This document shows, one piece after another, positions 1 through 10,699 of a DNA stretch of 25,535 nt; position 1 is the first letter of the stretch; each line of letters opens with the position of its first letter. The stretch comes from Zygnema cylindricum (lineage: Eukaryota > Streptophyta > Zygnematophyceae > Zygnematales > Zygnemataceae). The position numbers were made by a program, and so were the translations under genes. The DNA lies in the NCBI GenBank assembly GCA_037447655.1, contig JBBHKE010000775.1:671159-696693 (forward strand), written 5' to 3'. The notes under the pieces were generated by a model. The model was not told the origin of the DNA. It saw nothing but the letters and a program-made list of their open reading frames with translations, and searched no databases.

Positions 1-1990
1 ACGATTCTCATTACCGAAGGAGGGAGAGAAATTTTAACAGCTTAAAAAGAGAAAAAAAAAGAAAGGAAAAAAAAAGGGAGAGAGAAAATACGAATGAAAA
101 AAAAAAAAAAAAAAAGAAAAAAGAAAACCAAGAGAAGGAAAAAAGAAAAACAAGAAAATAAAGAAAGAAAAAAAGAAAAGAAATGAAAAAAACATTGTTA
201 TTGTGCTTTGTTAGTTTCAATTTGTTTGTTTTTGGTTTGTAAATCTTGCGGTTATGAACCAAAAAGGTTTTGTCGTGCGAATTTTTCAAATTCTATTTTG
301 TCGAAGAAAAAAAAAATAGATATTATTTTGTTGTTATAAACTAGAGCAGGTTTTGACAATGTTACGTTTGTCTAATTCTATTTTGATTTCGTTTTTTTTG
401 AAACTATAGCTTCTGTAGATTTGTTTTTTCTTATTTGTTTTTTGTGTTGTTTTTTTTGTAATAAATAATTCATTTTTTCTTCTTCGACTCCCTTTTTCTT
501 TTTTCTTCCATTTTTTTTTTCTTCCATGCACCTCTGAAATCTTTTATTGCTACGTCATTTCGAGTCAATCGAGTTTTTTTTTTTTTTTTTTTAAATGGAA
601 ACTATTCATAAAATATGGACGAATTATTCTTCTAATGGCAAATATTATTTTCTACATTATTTCAACCTACAATATTTTGAACCACACTTATTAATCTACA
701 CGAGTTTTAATTAATGAATTAATCCTCATATTAATCTAAATCCACACTTATTGTAGTGGACCGGTTTACCAATCGTGGTCGTGTTTTCCTTTTTTTAAAA
801 GCCTTAAGAGTAGTAAGCGAACAGTAACAAGGAGTAGGAGAAGGAGATTTTTTTTTTGTTTTTCTTTTATTATATTTAGGACCGATAAAACTAGTATATT
901 TTTGGGTTTTTCCGACCTTGATTTAATGACACATCGGTACAACATTTTCACAACTATCATCATCATTTCCATCATTATCATCATCACCATCATTGTAAAC
1001 AATAGTTAAAAATGTTTATCGACAATAGATCGACTTTTTTGCCACCGTCATCGTGTTGATAAGATTGTCCATCAGGAAACAACAATTTTTTTTATGGGAC
1101 ATGAATAAAGTGTGAAAGAGATGCACGAAAGTGGAACCTAAAAAAAAACATTAAAAAAACAAAGTGATGCTATAGTAGGTTACAAAGTCTAATAGAAAAT
1201 ATTGCGCACAAGGTCGCGTTGCATCATCACAAACTTTAGCAAAAGTAGTAAATTGTCCTTTAATATTTTCTTTAATTGTTTGTTTTTAGGTCGCATACCG
1301 CATTAGTCATGCCAAAAGAAGACGTAAGTTGATCCCATAGCAAACAAACAAGTACAATTTGGTTTGTAAGTGTAAAAATATATGTACTTTTTCAAACAAT
1401 TTTAAAAACTTATAAAATTTAGCTACAAATCCTTTTTAGATCGAGTATCATTTCATTATAAGTTGTCATTTCTAGGATCTATAATGGTTAGATAATACTT
1501 ACTAATTTTATTCCCCATTTTCAATGATTCAATTCTCCATGCGTCGATGCTATTTCGCCATCATCATACCGTGTTTTCATTCGTACCGTATATCCGTATT
1601 CTTAATTGTTGACCTCACATACCGTATGTTCATTCGTTTCGCACTTTTGAACTATAGTACGGCAAGCATGGAATCTGGAATGTACGGTAGGTGGTTCCAT
1701 CAGAGATCTTCCGTTATTTGTAAATCCGTCCGTTCGATTTCGCGGATTTCGCTAAAATTAAAGCTCAATCACTCAAGTATTAGTACACTACAATTAGTAA
1801 AATGTTAAAATTTGAACTTCATCGACTGTATTGGTTTTGCTAAATTCATGTGACTGCAATCAATAACACTTACAAAAGTAAAAACATATTGAGAATGCGT
1901 ACATTTCAAAACGATATGATCAGCTAATACTAGTAATAATGTACCTATTCTGATTTTAAATGAAATCATGAAAACATTTGAGCGTTGACA
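1..1990. other. AT-rich intergenic region with purine and T tracts
   Basis: No gene recognised. About 30-190 is almost pure A/G on the top strand, and 300-600 carries long T runs. 950-990 has a short ATC/CAT trinucleotide repeat. Open frames here translate to low-complexity Phe/Ser/Leu or Lys/Arg runs with no domain signature and are rejected as genes. The distal part presumably contains the eIF5A promoter, but I see no convincing TATA box at a defensible spacing. Confidence 0.6.
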
Positions 1991-2059
1991 ATACCAGCAA
2001 AATTCGTCTTGGTGTCCGAAAAGCAAACATAAGTTCTTGGACGGCTTTCATATTAGGTC

Positions 2060-2170
2060 TCTTCCCGGTTCTCAAGAGGGAACTCAGGAGCCGCCTCTCT
2101 TCTTGCTTGCAAACCCTGTCTCCTCGTCTTTCCTTAGTCAAATTATCTTTTTTTTTTCTTTTCCTAAATC
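2060..2170 (+). promoter_or_regulatory. Probable 5' leader of eIF5A, pyrimidine-rich
   Basis: The roughly 100 bases before the eIF5A start codon are strongly pyrimidine-rich (CTCTCTTCTTGC, then CTCCTCGTCTTTCC, then a long T/C run), as is usual for plant 5' leaders and Y-patch core promoters. The start codon at 2171 has A at -3. The transcription start cannot be placed from sequence alone. Confidence 0.4.
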
Positions 2171-4206
2171 ATGTCTGACGAAGAGCACGGATTCGATGAG
2201 AAGGCCGATGCCGGAGCCTCCAAGACGTACCCTCAACAGGCTGGCGCTGTCCGTAAGGGAGGATACCTTGTGATCAAAGCTAGACCTACCAAGGTTGGTA
2301 CAGAAATAGTGTCGATTGTTTCCCGTTTTTGCTCACTTTCTATCATTTAGGTTTTTTGTTCACGCACTACCTTTGGTTTTGCTTTTTCTGTCAAACAGCT
2401 AAAGGGAGAGAGAGAGAGTGATAGACTGTGAAAAAGAGAGAGAGGGTGAATTAGGGGAGAAGGAAGACATCGGGAGAGAGAGCGAGAGAGGGAGAGAGAA
2501 TGTCAATATTTTGTCCGCCCTTTGCATGTGTCTGAATGCTAACTAGTGTGGTTTTTGGTATTTTCAGGTTGTGGAAGTTTCCACTTCCAAGACCGGGAAG
2601 CACGGTCACGCTAAGTGTCATTTTGTGGCCATTGATATTTTTACTGGAAAGAAACTGGAAGACATTGTTCCATCATCTCACAATTGTGATGTGAGTATTT
2701 TAGGCTGGCTGTTTTTTATGCTATTTTTTTTCATTTAATACGGTGGTCTTTACCTTCGTTCAGGTTGTCGAGGAAAGTTAATTTGTAGAGGATTTAATGT
2801 AGCTGAAATGTTCTGTCACTGATTTTCTAATAGATGTGGTATCTTGTCTTTTTTTGTATTTTCTGTTCAGTAGTTTAGCTTTTGCTGTATGTCTGAAAGT
2901 TTTTGGTCCTTGTTTTTCTGGACCATGACATGTGAGCTCTATCAAAACTCTTGACTCTTGTCGCTATTTTGTAGGTTCCACATGTGACCCGTACGGACTA
3001 CCAGTTGATTGACATCTCAGAGGACGGCTTTGTAAGTCATCTCTTAACCAAGAGAGTCAATTCAACGCTCTCATATTTGTGTATATGTACATTTGTTTAT
3101 ACATGTATATTTATTCATTGATGCATATATAGGAGCCTCATGTTTTCATCTATTTTTGATGGAGACGTCAAAGTAGTCATGTCTCATGTGTGTTTCTGAA
3201 CCCTTCTGTTTCATTTGAAGAGTGTTGAGAACTTAGACTGTGGCTGATTTGTCTACGTAGTGTGCTTACAGTATTATCCGACTTTCCTGCTTGTTTTTTT
3301 GGCATTTTTTCAAATATCTCGTCTGCCTTTTTCGAGGTTTGCTAGCTTGAAGCAAAAGGGCTATGCCAGTCAGTTTTTGATTTCCTTTCGTATTCCCCTC
3401 ACTGCACCAGTTATGAACGATACCATTGTCCTTGCAGTTGTTTCATCATATGCTTCACTAAATGCAATTAGGTCATTTTGTAGTATCTCCTTTCTTCCTT
3501 CACTATGGTTTAAGTTTGATCATATGGTTTTGTATGGATTGTTTTCCAACACATGCCTATGGAGGTTGTGAAGAGGTAGATACTGGTTTAGGTCTATTAT
3601 TTTTCATCTGTTTTTTCTGCCATCGCAGCTGTTTCTTTGTCAACAATATTGATCGAGTGGTTGATGTAAGTGGATGATTTCTTTTTTGTGCAGGTGTCTC
3701 TCCTCACTGAAAACGGTGAAACCAAGGATGATCTTCGTCTCCCCAATGAGGAGCCTATTCTTACCCAGGTATATGAGTCAAAGCTCCTATCTCAGCAGTG
3801 ATGTTCTTTTAGAATCAGGATTTTTTTCTCTGTAATGGTATTATGAGTCGTAACTAGTCAGGGCGTCTGGTTTATTGGCTAAATTTTCTTATATCTATTC
3901 TTTTTTTCACGAATGGTTTACATGCATTGTCCTGTATACTCTGATTGGTTGACAACATCACAAAGTTGTGGAACTAAGTCAGATAATAGAATATAGGAGT
4001 GATGGATATCTACACAGAGTAATAAGGTCTTTCTAGTCATAAGGTATTTCTTTATTCTAAGCAAAGTAATGACAACTGGAGGTGGATATATGTGCTATGT
4101 GCAGCTGAAGGACGGATTTGCGGATGGCAAAGACTTGGTTGTAACTGTCATGAGCTCCATGGGAGAGGAACAGATTTGTGCTCTGAAAGATATTGGCCCT
4201 AAGTGA
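2171..4206 (+). CDS. eIF5A: Eukaryotic translation initiation factor 5A (five exons)
   Basis: Exons are 2171-2293, 2568-2690, 2975-3031, 3694-3768 and 4105-4206, giving 159 aa, the usual length for plant eIF5A. Every intron is GT-AG and phase 0 (274, 284, 662 and 336 nt). The start MSDEEH, the hypusine loop [12 protein letters not shown] with the modified lysine at residue 52, the [11 protein letters not shown] segment at the end of the SH3-like domain, and the C-terminal OB-fold ending in CALKDIGPK are all present. eIF5A is a cytosolic factor that relieves ribosome stalling (for example at polyproline) and aids termination; it is activated by deoxyhypusine synthase and hydroxylase. Intron 1 has a weak donor (GTTGGT); the others are near consensus. 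The start has A at -3 and matches the conserved family N-terminus. No disruption is seen, so this looks functional. Confidence 0.97.
2400..2512. repeat. GA-rich microsatellite in eIF5A intron 1
   Basis: Interrupted GA/GAGAGG runs occupy the middle of intron 1. It is a polypurine stretch on the coding strand and has no coding meaning. Confidence 0.85.
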
Positions 4207-4243
4207 TGAATTTTATGGTTTATTGGTCATATTGTTGGGGTGA

Positions 4244-4300
4244 GGATGGAGGAGGGAGGGAGGGAGGGAGGGAGGGGAGGGGAGGGGAGGGCGGAGAGAG
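4244..4300. repeat. GGGA/GGGGA microsatellite downstream of eIF5A stop
   Basis: Tandem GGGA units pass into GGGGA units and end in GAGAGAG. It starts about 40 nt after the stop codon, so it is probably in the 3' UTR. G-runs spaced by single A residues could form a G-quadruplex on the coding strand; this is inference. Confidence 0.85.
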
Positions 4301-4424
4301 ACGTGTGTGAAGACAAAATTCGAGCCAGATGGGCAAGGGTATACGGCTGATAAAACTTCAACTAGGAGCATTTCAGTCTGGAACTCTTGTGATTCTCCCA
4401 TACTTGAGTTTTCCTTCACGCGCA

Positions 4425-4473
4425 AGAGAGAGAGAGAGCGAAAGAGAGAAGAGAGCCAGAGAGAGAGAGAGAG
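4425..4473. repeat. (GA)n microsatellite
   Basis: Interrupted GA dinucleotide repeat, the third purine-rich simple repeat around this gene. It probably lies in or just past the eIF5A 3' UTR. Confidence 0.85.
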
Positions 4474-4543
4474 ATACATGGAGACTGTATTTTCTGTTCA
4501 GTGGTCTTGTTTAGTCAACTTGGTGAGGGTACAAAGTTGTTAG

Positions 4544-4564
4544 CACCTGAATCTCTTTCAGGTG
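4544..4564. other. Short perfect hairpin downstream of eIF5A
   Basis: CACCTGAA and TTCAGGTG form an 8-bp perfect stem around a 5-nt TCTCT loop. It lies 340 nt after the stop codon and may be in the 3' UTR. No known element is recognised. Confidence 0.4.
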
Positions 4565-4599
4565 TGTATTTTGAATCTCTATTTTCATTACGATATAGG

Positions 4600-6940
4600 A
4601 CAGGATTTTTGAAATCCAAATGAATTTCTTTCATACCCTAGATTTTTCAGTGGATTCTTGGAAGGTGATATTTTTTTTTCCCTCTCCCCTTTTTTCAGCC
4701 AGGTTCTGGATGTAAAACCTTCCCCCTTTGCAGCAAGCTGAGACAGAGGCTCAGAATGACACACGCAGAGCTGTGATTGGATGGGAGGAGAATTAGTGAG
4801 CATTTTCCCTGTTTGTGACTATTCTTGTGTTATTCTGAGAATTTTTTGTAAGTTCTGGGTTATTTGATCACTATAGTATGCTGATTAATATTTTTGTCCA
4901 TTTTTTTCCGGCTGTTGTCTTTTCTGCTCCCACAAGCTGGTCAAAAATGTTCGCAAAATGTTTGGTGGTTTTTGATTCTTTCCGAAGGAAAATAATTATC
5001 TGCATCTTAATAGTATTGATAACAAATACTACTATTAATAGCAATCATAATAGGAAAATAACAAAAATGAATATATGGCTCTACTTTATTATGCTAACCG
5101 AATGAGTTAAAGGTTTTGACACCAGAAATATGTTTCTGAACACTTGTGTGGTAATCTACAGTATTTTTGTCTTGTCTTTAGGTCTAGACTCTTGTACTAT
5201 TTAAACCTTCTGATTGAGAATGTATGGTCATTTACAATCTGTGTGGTGATCTGCTTCTGGTTCAAAGTAATTGATGTAGTGATGCGATAAATCATTTTAT
5301 AAATGTTGGAAACTTGAGCATTGTGTTTTCTTTCATGCCAAAATGGTGATTCGTGTTTGCAAGGAAGTGCAGTACCCGGTATTCTGAGTGACTGGACGTC
5401 TATCAGTCCGTTTTTACATGAAAGTTTTACAGAGCTCAATCTTTTTTCGGGTGGCCAATGTATGTGAAACTCTCTGAAAAATTGATCAATCCTGCTACTT
5501 GGAGCCTTGCGCAAGCTGGCATGTAGACAATGATAAATTTACTGCTCGTATTTCTTAACAATTAATAACACTAATTCAGTCGATTGTTTTCGACTGAAAT
5601 TCTTAAAATATTGTTACAACTGTACTTAAGGGAGTGCATTACAGTCGGCCATGTCTTCTTGCACTACAATTATACACTTTTAACTGCTGTCAGCCTTATA
5701 TTCTTGATGCTACTGATGGTGGCCGGTGTAATGGAGCACAGCTGGCTGTCATCACTTGACACGGGCAGTTGGTCTATTGATGAAGATAAAACCATATGAA
5801 GATGATTGAAGGGAGCTTGTACGTAACTCATGGTTTCCCAAACCAGAGGCTCTCTTCTTTTCAATTTTGGTGTCAGATTTTTGATTGATTCCTCATTGCA
5901 ATGAGAAAAAATCTAGGGCATCATATAAAACAAAATAGGTGCAAGAAGGTGCAACAATTCTTGAACGAAAAAGAGATGCCATTGCTTTGAGAGACCTAAT
6001 AAAACATAGAGATTATAGACTTATTCTAAGGGATTAAACCAAAATAGGAAAAGAAGGAACCAAGAATCAATACAAAAACCCACGATTGAATAAAAGAAGT
6101 ATGTTGACAAACCACCTGAGACCATGGGAATAAAAAAAACTGAAAAAATACATGTCTAGTGAAACAGAAATAAGGAAAAAACAAGGAGAAAGAAAGAAAC
6201 AAGCGAAAAATGGCACTTAAAATTAAGACACCCAAAGAGGCAACAACTAGTTAAGTAAATACACAAAGAAAGGACAGCTCAGTTTTGTTAGGGTTTTGGT
6301 TGGTATATTAGTGCTTCTTTATTGGTGCCAATGACTGCATGTGGAGCCCTTAAACTTCGCTCTCTGGACCTAAAATAGTATCAATGACACCAATTGCTTT
6401 TTCAGGTTTTTTTTTCCTATTGTTTTTTTTTTAAGTGCTTTTTTTTTTGAGTGGTTCACAAACTGTAGTCACTTGGAACCTAAGAAGTAATTAAATTATA
6501 GCACTAGTATGAACCCCTTCGCTTATAATTTCTTTACCCTAATTAGCGATTCAGTGTCGTTGTGTTAGGCTTTGATGCCTTTATATATATATATTTTTAG
6601 GCTTTTATTCTAGCCTTTCATTTTGTCCTTTTTGCTTTTCATTTGGTTTTTGAAGTGTTCTCTAATTTTAGTAACTTTAGAGTTGATATTGTGTGATAAT
6701 TTCACCTCCCTTTCGTACTTAATTCCACTCCTGTGCTCATGGTTTCCCATTGTACTTTTTTAATTAAGCTTATTATTAATCACTCGTACTTTTTTTTATT
6801 AAACTTATTATACAATTACATAACAACGAGACACAAAGCCCAAAATAAGATTGGCTAGAAGTCGACAGAAAAAAGGAAAAGACAAATATAAAAAGACAAA
6901 AGAGTACATCTGAATTGTGAGATCATATAACCTAATTAAG
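4600..6940. other. Intergenic, no recognised gene
   Basis: AT-rich DNA with only short open frames on both strands, none carrying a recognisable domain. A stretch around 5620-5800 has the longest plus-strand open frame and somewhat balanced composition, but I recognise no family. 5900-6240 is A-rich on the top strand. 6584-6595 is a short TA repeat. Confidence 0.55.
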
Positions 6941-6946
6941 TAAGTG

Positions 6947-7516
6947 ATGGTGCCACTTCTTTACCTCTTACCTACGGAAAATTGGATGGAACGGAAAATT
7001 TTCTTAGTGGAACTCGCTAAAAATATTAAAGCTCTCAACAAATTCCACCCACTAATAATGTACACACTATTAGAGACTTCTTTTCTATACATGAAGTTTC
7101 AATTGGAAACCTCATCAATAAAAGTCGACAAAAAATATCTCTACTTCACTTGTTTGGGAAGGAAAAGACGGTACTTTAAAAGGAAAAGAGGGTATTTTAA
7201 AAGGAAAAGAGGGTATTTTAAAAGGAAAAAATGGTATTTTAAAAGGAAAAAATGGTATTTTAAAAGGAAAAGATGGTATTTTAAAAGGAAAAGATGGTAT
7301 TTTAGAAGGAAAATATGGTATTTTAGAAGGAAAAGATGGTATTTCAGAAGGAAAAAATGGTATTTTAGAAGGAAAAGAGGGTATTTAAAAGGAAAAGATA
7401 GGTATTTCAGAAGGAAAGATGATATTTTAAAAAAGAAAGATAGGTGTTTTAAGAGGAAAAGATGGTATTTTAAAAGGAAAAGATGGTACTTAAAAAGGAA
7501 AAAGACCGAACTTTAA
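6947..7516 (+). CDS. Doubtful repetitive open frame (minisatellite-derived)
   Basis: An ATG-initiated open frame of 189 codons. About 70 non-repetitive residues are followed by roughly 16 copies of a Lys/Arg-rich heptad of the type YFKRKRW, encoded by the 21-bp minisatellite below. I recognise no family. Because the unit is a multiple of three and two of its three frames lack stops, an open frame is expected by chance, so this is weak evidence for a protein. It lies antisense to, and just downstream of, the TBL gene. If translated, the product would be very basic. I consider it more likely non-coding. Confidence 0.15.
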   Translation: MVPLLYLLPTENWMERKIFLVELAKNIKALNKFHPLIMYTLLETSFLYMKFQLETSSIKVDKKYLYFTCLGRKRRYFKRKRGYFKRKRGYFKRKKWYFKRKKWYFKRKRWYFKRKRWYFRRKIWYFRRKRWYFRRKKWYFRRKRGYLKGKDRYFRRKDDILKKKDRCFKRKRWYFKRKRWYLKRKKTEL

Positions 7517-7520
7517 AAGG
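7161..7520. repeat. 21-bp minisatellite, about 17 units
   Basis: The tandem unit is GGAAAAGATGGTATTTTAAA plus one A, with G/A variation at the GATGG/GAGGG position and AAAA/AGAA variants. Units are well conserved at the left and carry 1-nt indels from about 7385 to 7445. The array begins about 60 nt beyond the TBL stop codon on the minus strand, so it would fall in that gene's 3' UTR if transcription runs that far. Confidence 0.92.
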
Positions 7521-7582
7521 GAAAATGTCTCACGTTACATAATCCCATTTGTAGTACTGGTTAACTGCTTCATAGAACACAT

Positions 7583-10500
7583 TTAGACCGTAAAATTATG
7601 ACGCAATAAACTTACATAAAACAATTCATTCCATGCATCGGGCACACCTGGGAGACACCAATGTCTGCAAAAAAATAAAAAACCCGACACAAAAACAAAT
7701 AAGATTCATAGCTTAAAAAATATATTAAAATGGTTACATCAGTTCCGAAATCGGCTCATGGAGTATTATCGCATATTGATAGGTTTAGAATTCCAAAATT
7801 TCAATATGAATGATATAGTACAAAAGGTACAAAAAGGTACTAAAAAGTATTATTGCATATCGATAGAGTTTTGCCGATAATCGATATGTACTCTTTTGAG
7901 GGGTCAATAATCATTATATCAACCGTAAATTCCGTACACTCCGTAAATCTCCGTACATTTCGTGCATCTAAAATATGTTAATTTCAAATGATATCGAACT
8001 GTACGAACTGTATGAACTGTACGTCCCTATCCTTGAAATCGCGATATATCGTTTTTGATTTCGATCGGTACGCCACATTACTAAAAGTACGGTACCTGCT
8101 GATTGACTACGTATGAGAGTCACCGTATTTATGTTTGGCATTGCTGCCCAGATTTTATGGGTTTACTAATTTGCGTTTTTTGGGTTAGGAAAACCGAAAT
8201 CTGTGCATACCATTCCTTTTTGTATCGTTTTTTGGTAATTTTAATTTATTTTTATCAAAACAGGTAAGTAAGAAATCACAAGAGGAAGTGCAACAGAAAG
8301 AGGGAAGAGAGAAATAGCGAGCGAAATAAAATATAGTACGGGACGAAATTAAATATAGTACGGGACGGCGATTAGGGCTGGAAAATAGATCGGGTCTCAG
8401 CTATCGGCAATACCAAAGTTACCGAGTATCGATTCAAAGAAAAACGTAGGCGACATGAAACTCTAGTCCAAAACATGCTTCAGGTTTTCATGGACAAAGC
8501 AAATACCTAACATCTAATCAGAACTTGATTTTTTTTTTTTGAAATGAGGTCCCATGCATGCCTACATCTGTTTTTAATAGATTGACACATTTTTCATTCT
8601 CAAGTTTCGTGTTACAAAATATTATTACAAGTTCATGCCCTTACTTTCGAGTTCCCTGTCTCATATTTCAGATTTTAAAGTCTATAAACGTGGTTCCATG
8701 TTTACTTTAAAATTCTATTCGCAATTCTGTATTCAAAAATCCATAATTCAACCTTCCATTATTCCAAGTTCAAATTCCTACATACAACGTTTTAGGTTCA
8801 TTCTTCAATGTTGTATGTCCAGTTTCCAATGATTGTAATCCATGAAAAACCCTAAAAAACCCATAAACCATTTTACTTCTATGGTTTATATCCTATGTTT
8901 TATACATGAAATTCAACATTTTATGCGTTTAATTCCATTTTCGGGTATGCTAAAAAAACCAAATGACCCTTGATCAATGCTTCCATGCTCTCAAATGTTT
9001 TCTATTTTTATTTTTTTTAATATTTTCTATGCTCCTCTTGACATGTTTCTATATGCAAGAATTCTTTGTTATTTTTGTCCATCATTTAGGTCAAAACATC
9101 GATAACTGACCAGAGTTCAAAACAATTTCCAGACTTAAAACCTAAAAGATTCTTAAAATGTAGTCCTAAAAAACCTCCAGCTTCATTTGAATTCGGGGTT
9201 CAAAAGTTTTAGGGTTCAAAAGTTTTAGGGTTCAAAAGTTTTAGGGTTCCAAAGTTTTAGGGTTCAAAAGTTTTAGGGTTCCGAAGTTTTAGGGTTCAAA
9301 AGTTTTAGGGTTCAAAAGTTTTAGGGTTCAAAAGTTTCAGAGTTCAGAAATCAACTCACGAGCAGTCTTCAATTTTCCATTCCCCTAGCCTCCATCTGCT
9401 GACGTGTCCATCTGGTCTCCATCGCGTCATCTCCGTCACATTCAAAAACCGGAGCCCCGCGATTGGCCGGAGAATTTTTTGCGCCACATTTTCATGTTTG
9501 GGCCACGGAAATTTTTTTAATGCCCTATTGTCTTTTGCGGGTTCGGTTAAATCGCTACAAGTACTTCCATTATTCCATTCTCCATATTTAAAGTGATTTG
9601 GTTCATAAGTTCTCCAATAAATTACGCGTTTTTTCGTCTTCTCGAGATTTTTTAACCACTTCCGTACGGTTTTTAGGGATTTCATGTAAGCTTCATATTT
9701 AGAAACATTAGAAAGGAAAGTGCTATTGCTTATATAATAATAAAGAGTATTTTTGTTATGTAACGGAGATTTTTCGAACCAATGTCCGCTATTAAGAATC
9801 AAAATGTCCGATTCTTTCGCCATTTTTTGAATTAAATAATCGACTCGATCCAAATTTATGATTGCTTTCACATATTTTGGTACAAACTTAGGAACATTCT
9901 TGGTAGTTTCCAAAAGCCATGGCGACCTTCGAAAAACAATATCCACATTAAAATACGAAAAAGATACGGTTTTTGTCGATTCTCGAACGCCGAAATTGCG
10001 ACTTCTTAACGATTCGATTTGGCGCATTTTAGGGTTTGGAAGTCCACTCCAAATAAGACATAATAAGGATTCAAATTGAGATCTTGCCAAGGAATCACCA
10101 AAAAAAATCATTCTCTTGTCTTTCATCCTTTCCATAAAATCGACGGCGTTAAAAGGTGCCACGTGGCATTTACTTGGAATCCATTTATATTTTTCGTATT
10201 CAAAATCCGGCCGTCCATTGGCGCGACAAGAATATACGTTTTCTCGAAAAGGACAATCGTGGTAGAGAGGATACGAAGGATCGAAATTCCATCTTCCTGA
10301 AAAAAAATCGCACGCCGGATCGGATTCCGGTTCCTTTTTAAACGTTTTTTCGAACGTTTTTTCTGCTCCAGTTACGTTTATTCTATTTTCAAAGAAATTT
10401 GAAGTTTCAGAATCTAGCCTTCCAAGCTTCGGAGAAAATAAAATATGTACGGATATTTCGTCTTTTTCCGGTACGGAAGAATTTTGAAACCTTCCTTCTT

Positions 10501-10699
10501 TTTCCGGAGATACGTCGGATGTTTCACATGACAGCTGAGTAACATAGAGAAATAAAAAGAAGACAAAAAAGCAAAGAAAAGCGAGAAAAATACGTAAAAT
10601 AACGCTCGTACGGAAGGCGGTTGTAAACGCGTTCCAATGGTATGAACTGACACGTGTCAATCCATGGCCGACGCTCATGACTTCTAAGAGACGACTCAT
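7583..10699 (-). CDS. TBL: TRICHOME BIREFRINGENCE-LIKE (PMR5/DUF231) polysaccharide O-acetyltransferase
   Basis: Two exons, 10699-9360 and 7664-7583, join at a 1695-nt intron (donor GTGAGT, acceptor TTTTTTTGCAG) to give 473 aa. Residues 33-53 are a membrane anchor, as expected for a type II Golgi protein. Residues 130-178 form the PMR5N cysteine-rich domain ([21 protein letters not shown]). GDSLARSQ at 201-208 holds the catalytic Ser203; NSGHWF and [10 protein letters not shown] follow. The DxxH motif is split by the intron: Asp445 and Cys446 are in exon 1, codon 447 (TCA) is divided, and His448 opens exon 2 as HWCLPG, followed by the conserved DAWNE. Without exon 2 the protein would lack its catalytic His. 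The family transfers acetyl groups onto xylan, mannan or pectin in the Golgi; the substrate here cannot be told. The extreme C-terminus is uncertain because a second GTAAGT donor follows Tyr463. Confidence 0.88.
8322..8365. repeat. 22-bp tandem duplication in TBL intron
   Basis: Two adjacent copies of CGAAATAAAATATAGTACGG plus GA, differing by one base (8322-8343 and 8344-8365). Confidence 0.8.
9199..9342. repeat. 16-bp telomere-like minisatellite, nine copies
   Basis: Nine contiguous copies of TTCAAAAGTTTTAGGG, mostly perfect; units 4 and 6 carry TTCC variants and unit 9 ends TTTCAGAG. Each unit contains TTTTAGGG, which resembles green-lineage telomere repeats, but alternates with TTCAAAAG. 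The array sits 17 nt inside the TBL intron from its 5' splice donor, so the transcript would read CCCTAAAACTTTTGAA repeats. Confidence 0.95.

Larger units (their letters stand above)
7665..9359 (-). other. Intron of the TBL gene
   Basis: This 1695-nt intron begins GTGAGT at 9359 and ends TTTTTTTGCAG at 7665, with a T-rich acceptor tract. It contains the 16-bp telomere-like array next to the donor, a 22-bp direct duplication (8322-8365), and a GTAC-rich stretch at 7820-8100. No other gene is recognised inside it. Confidence 0.8.

Noticed and set aside
11-531. Minus-strand open frames in the first 0.5 kb
   Set aside because: They translate to Phe/Ser or Lys/Arg low-complexity strings from A/T homopolymer tracts, with no domain.
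3260-3571. Plus-strand open frame within eIF5A intron 3
   Set aside because: It lies wholly inside an intron defined by the eIF5A reading frame, and has no domain.
7161-7520. CRISPR-like array
   Set aside because: Units are directly contiguous with no variable spacers, in a eukaryotic context.
9199-9342. A true internal telomere tract
   Set aside because: The TTTTAGGG units are separated by a fixed 8-bp spacer, so it is a 16-bp minisatellite and not a plain telomere array.
9356-10699. TBL as a single-exon gene ending at the TGA in 9358-9356
   Set aside because: It would end inside the DxxH catalytic motif. A consensus donor overlaps the stop, and the missing motif lies behind a good acceptor at 7664.
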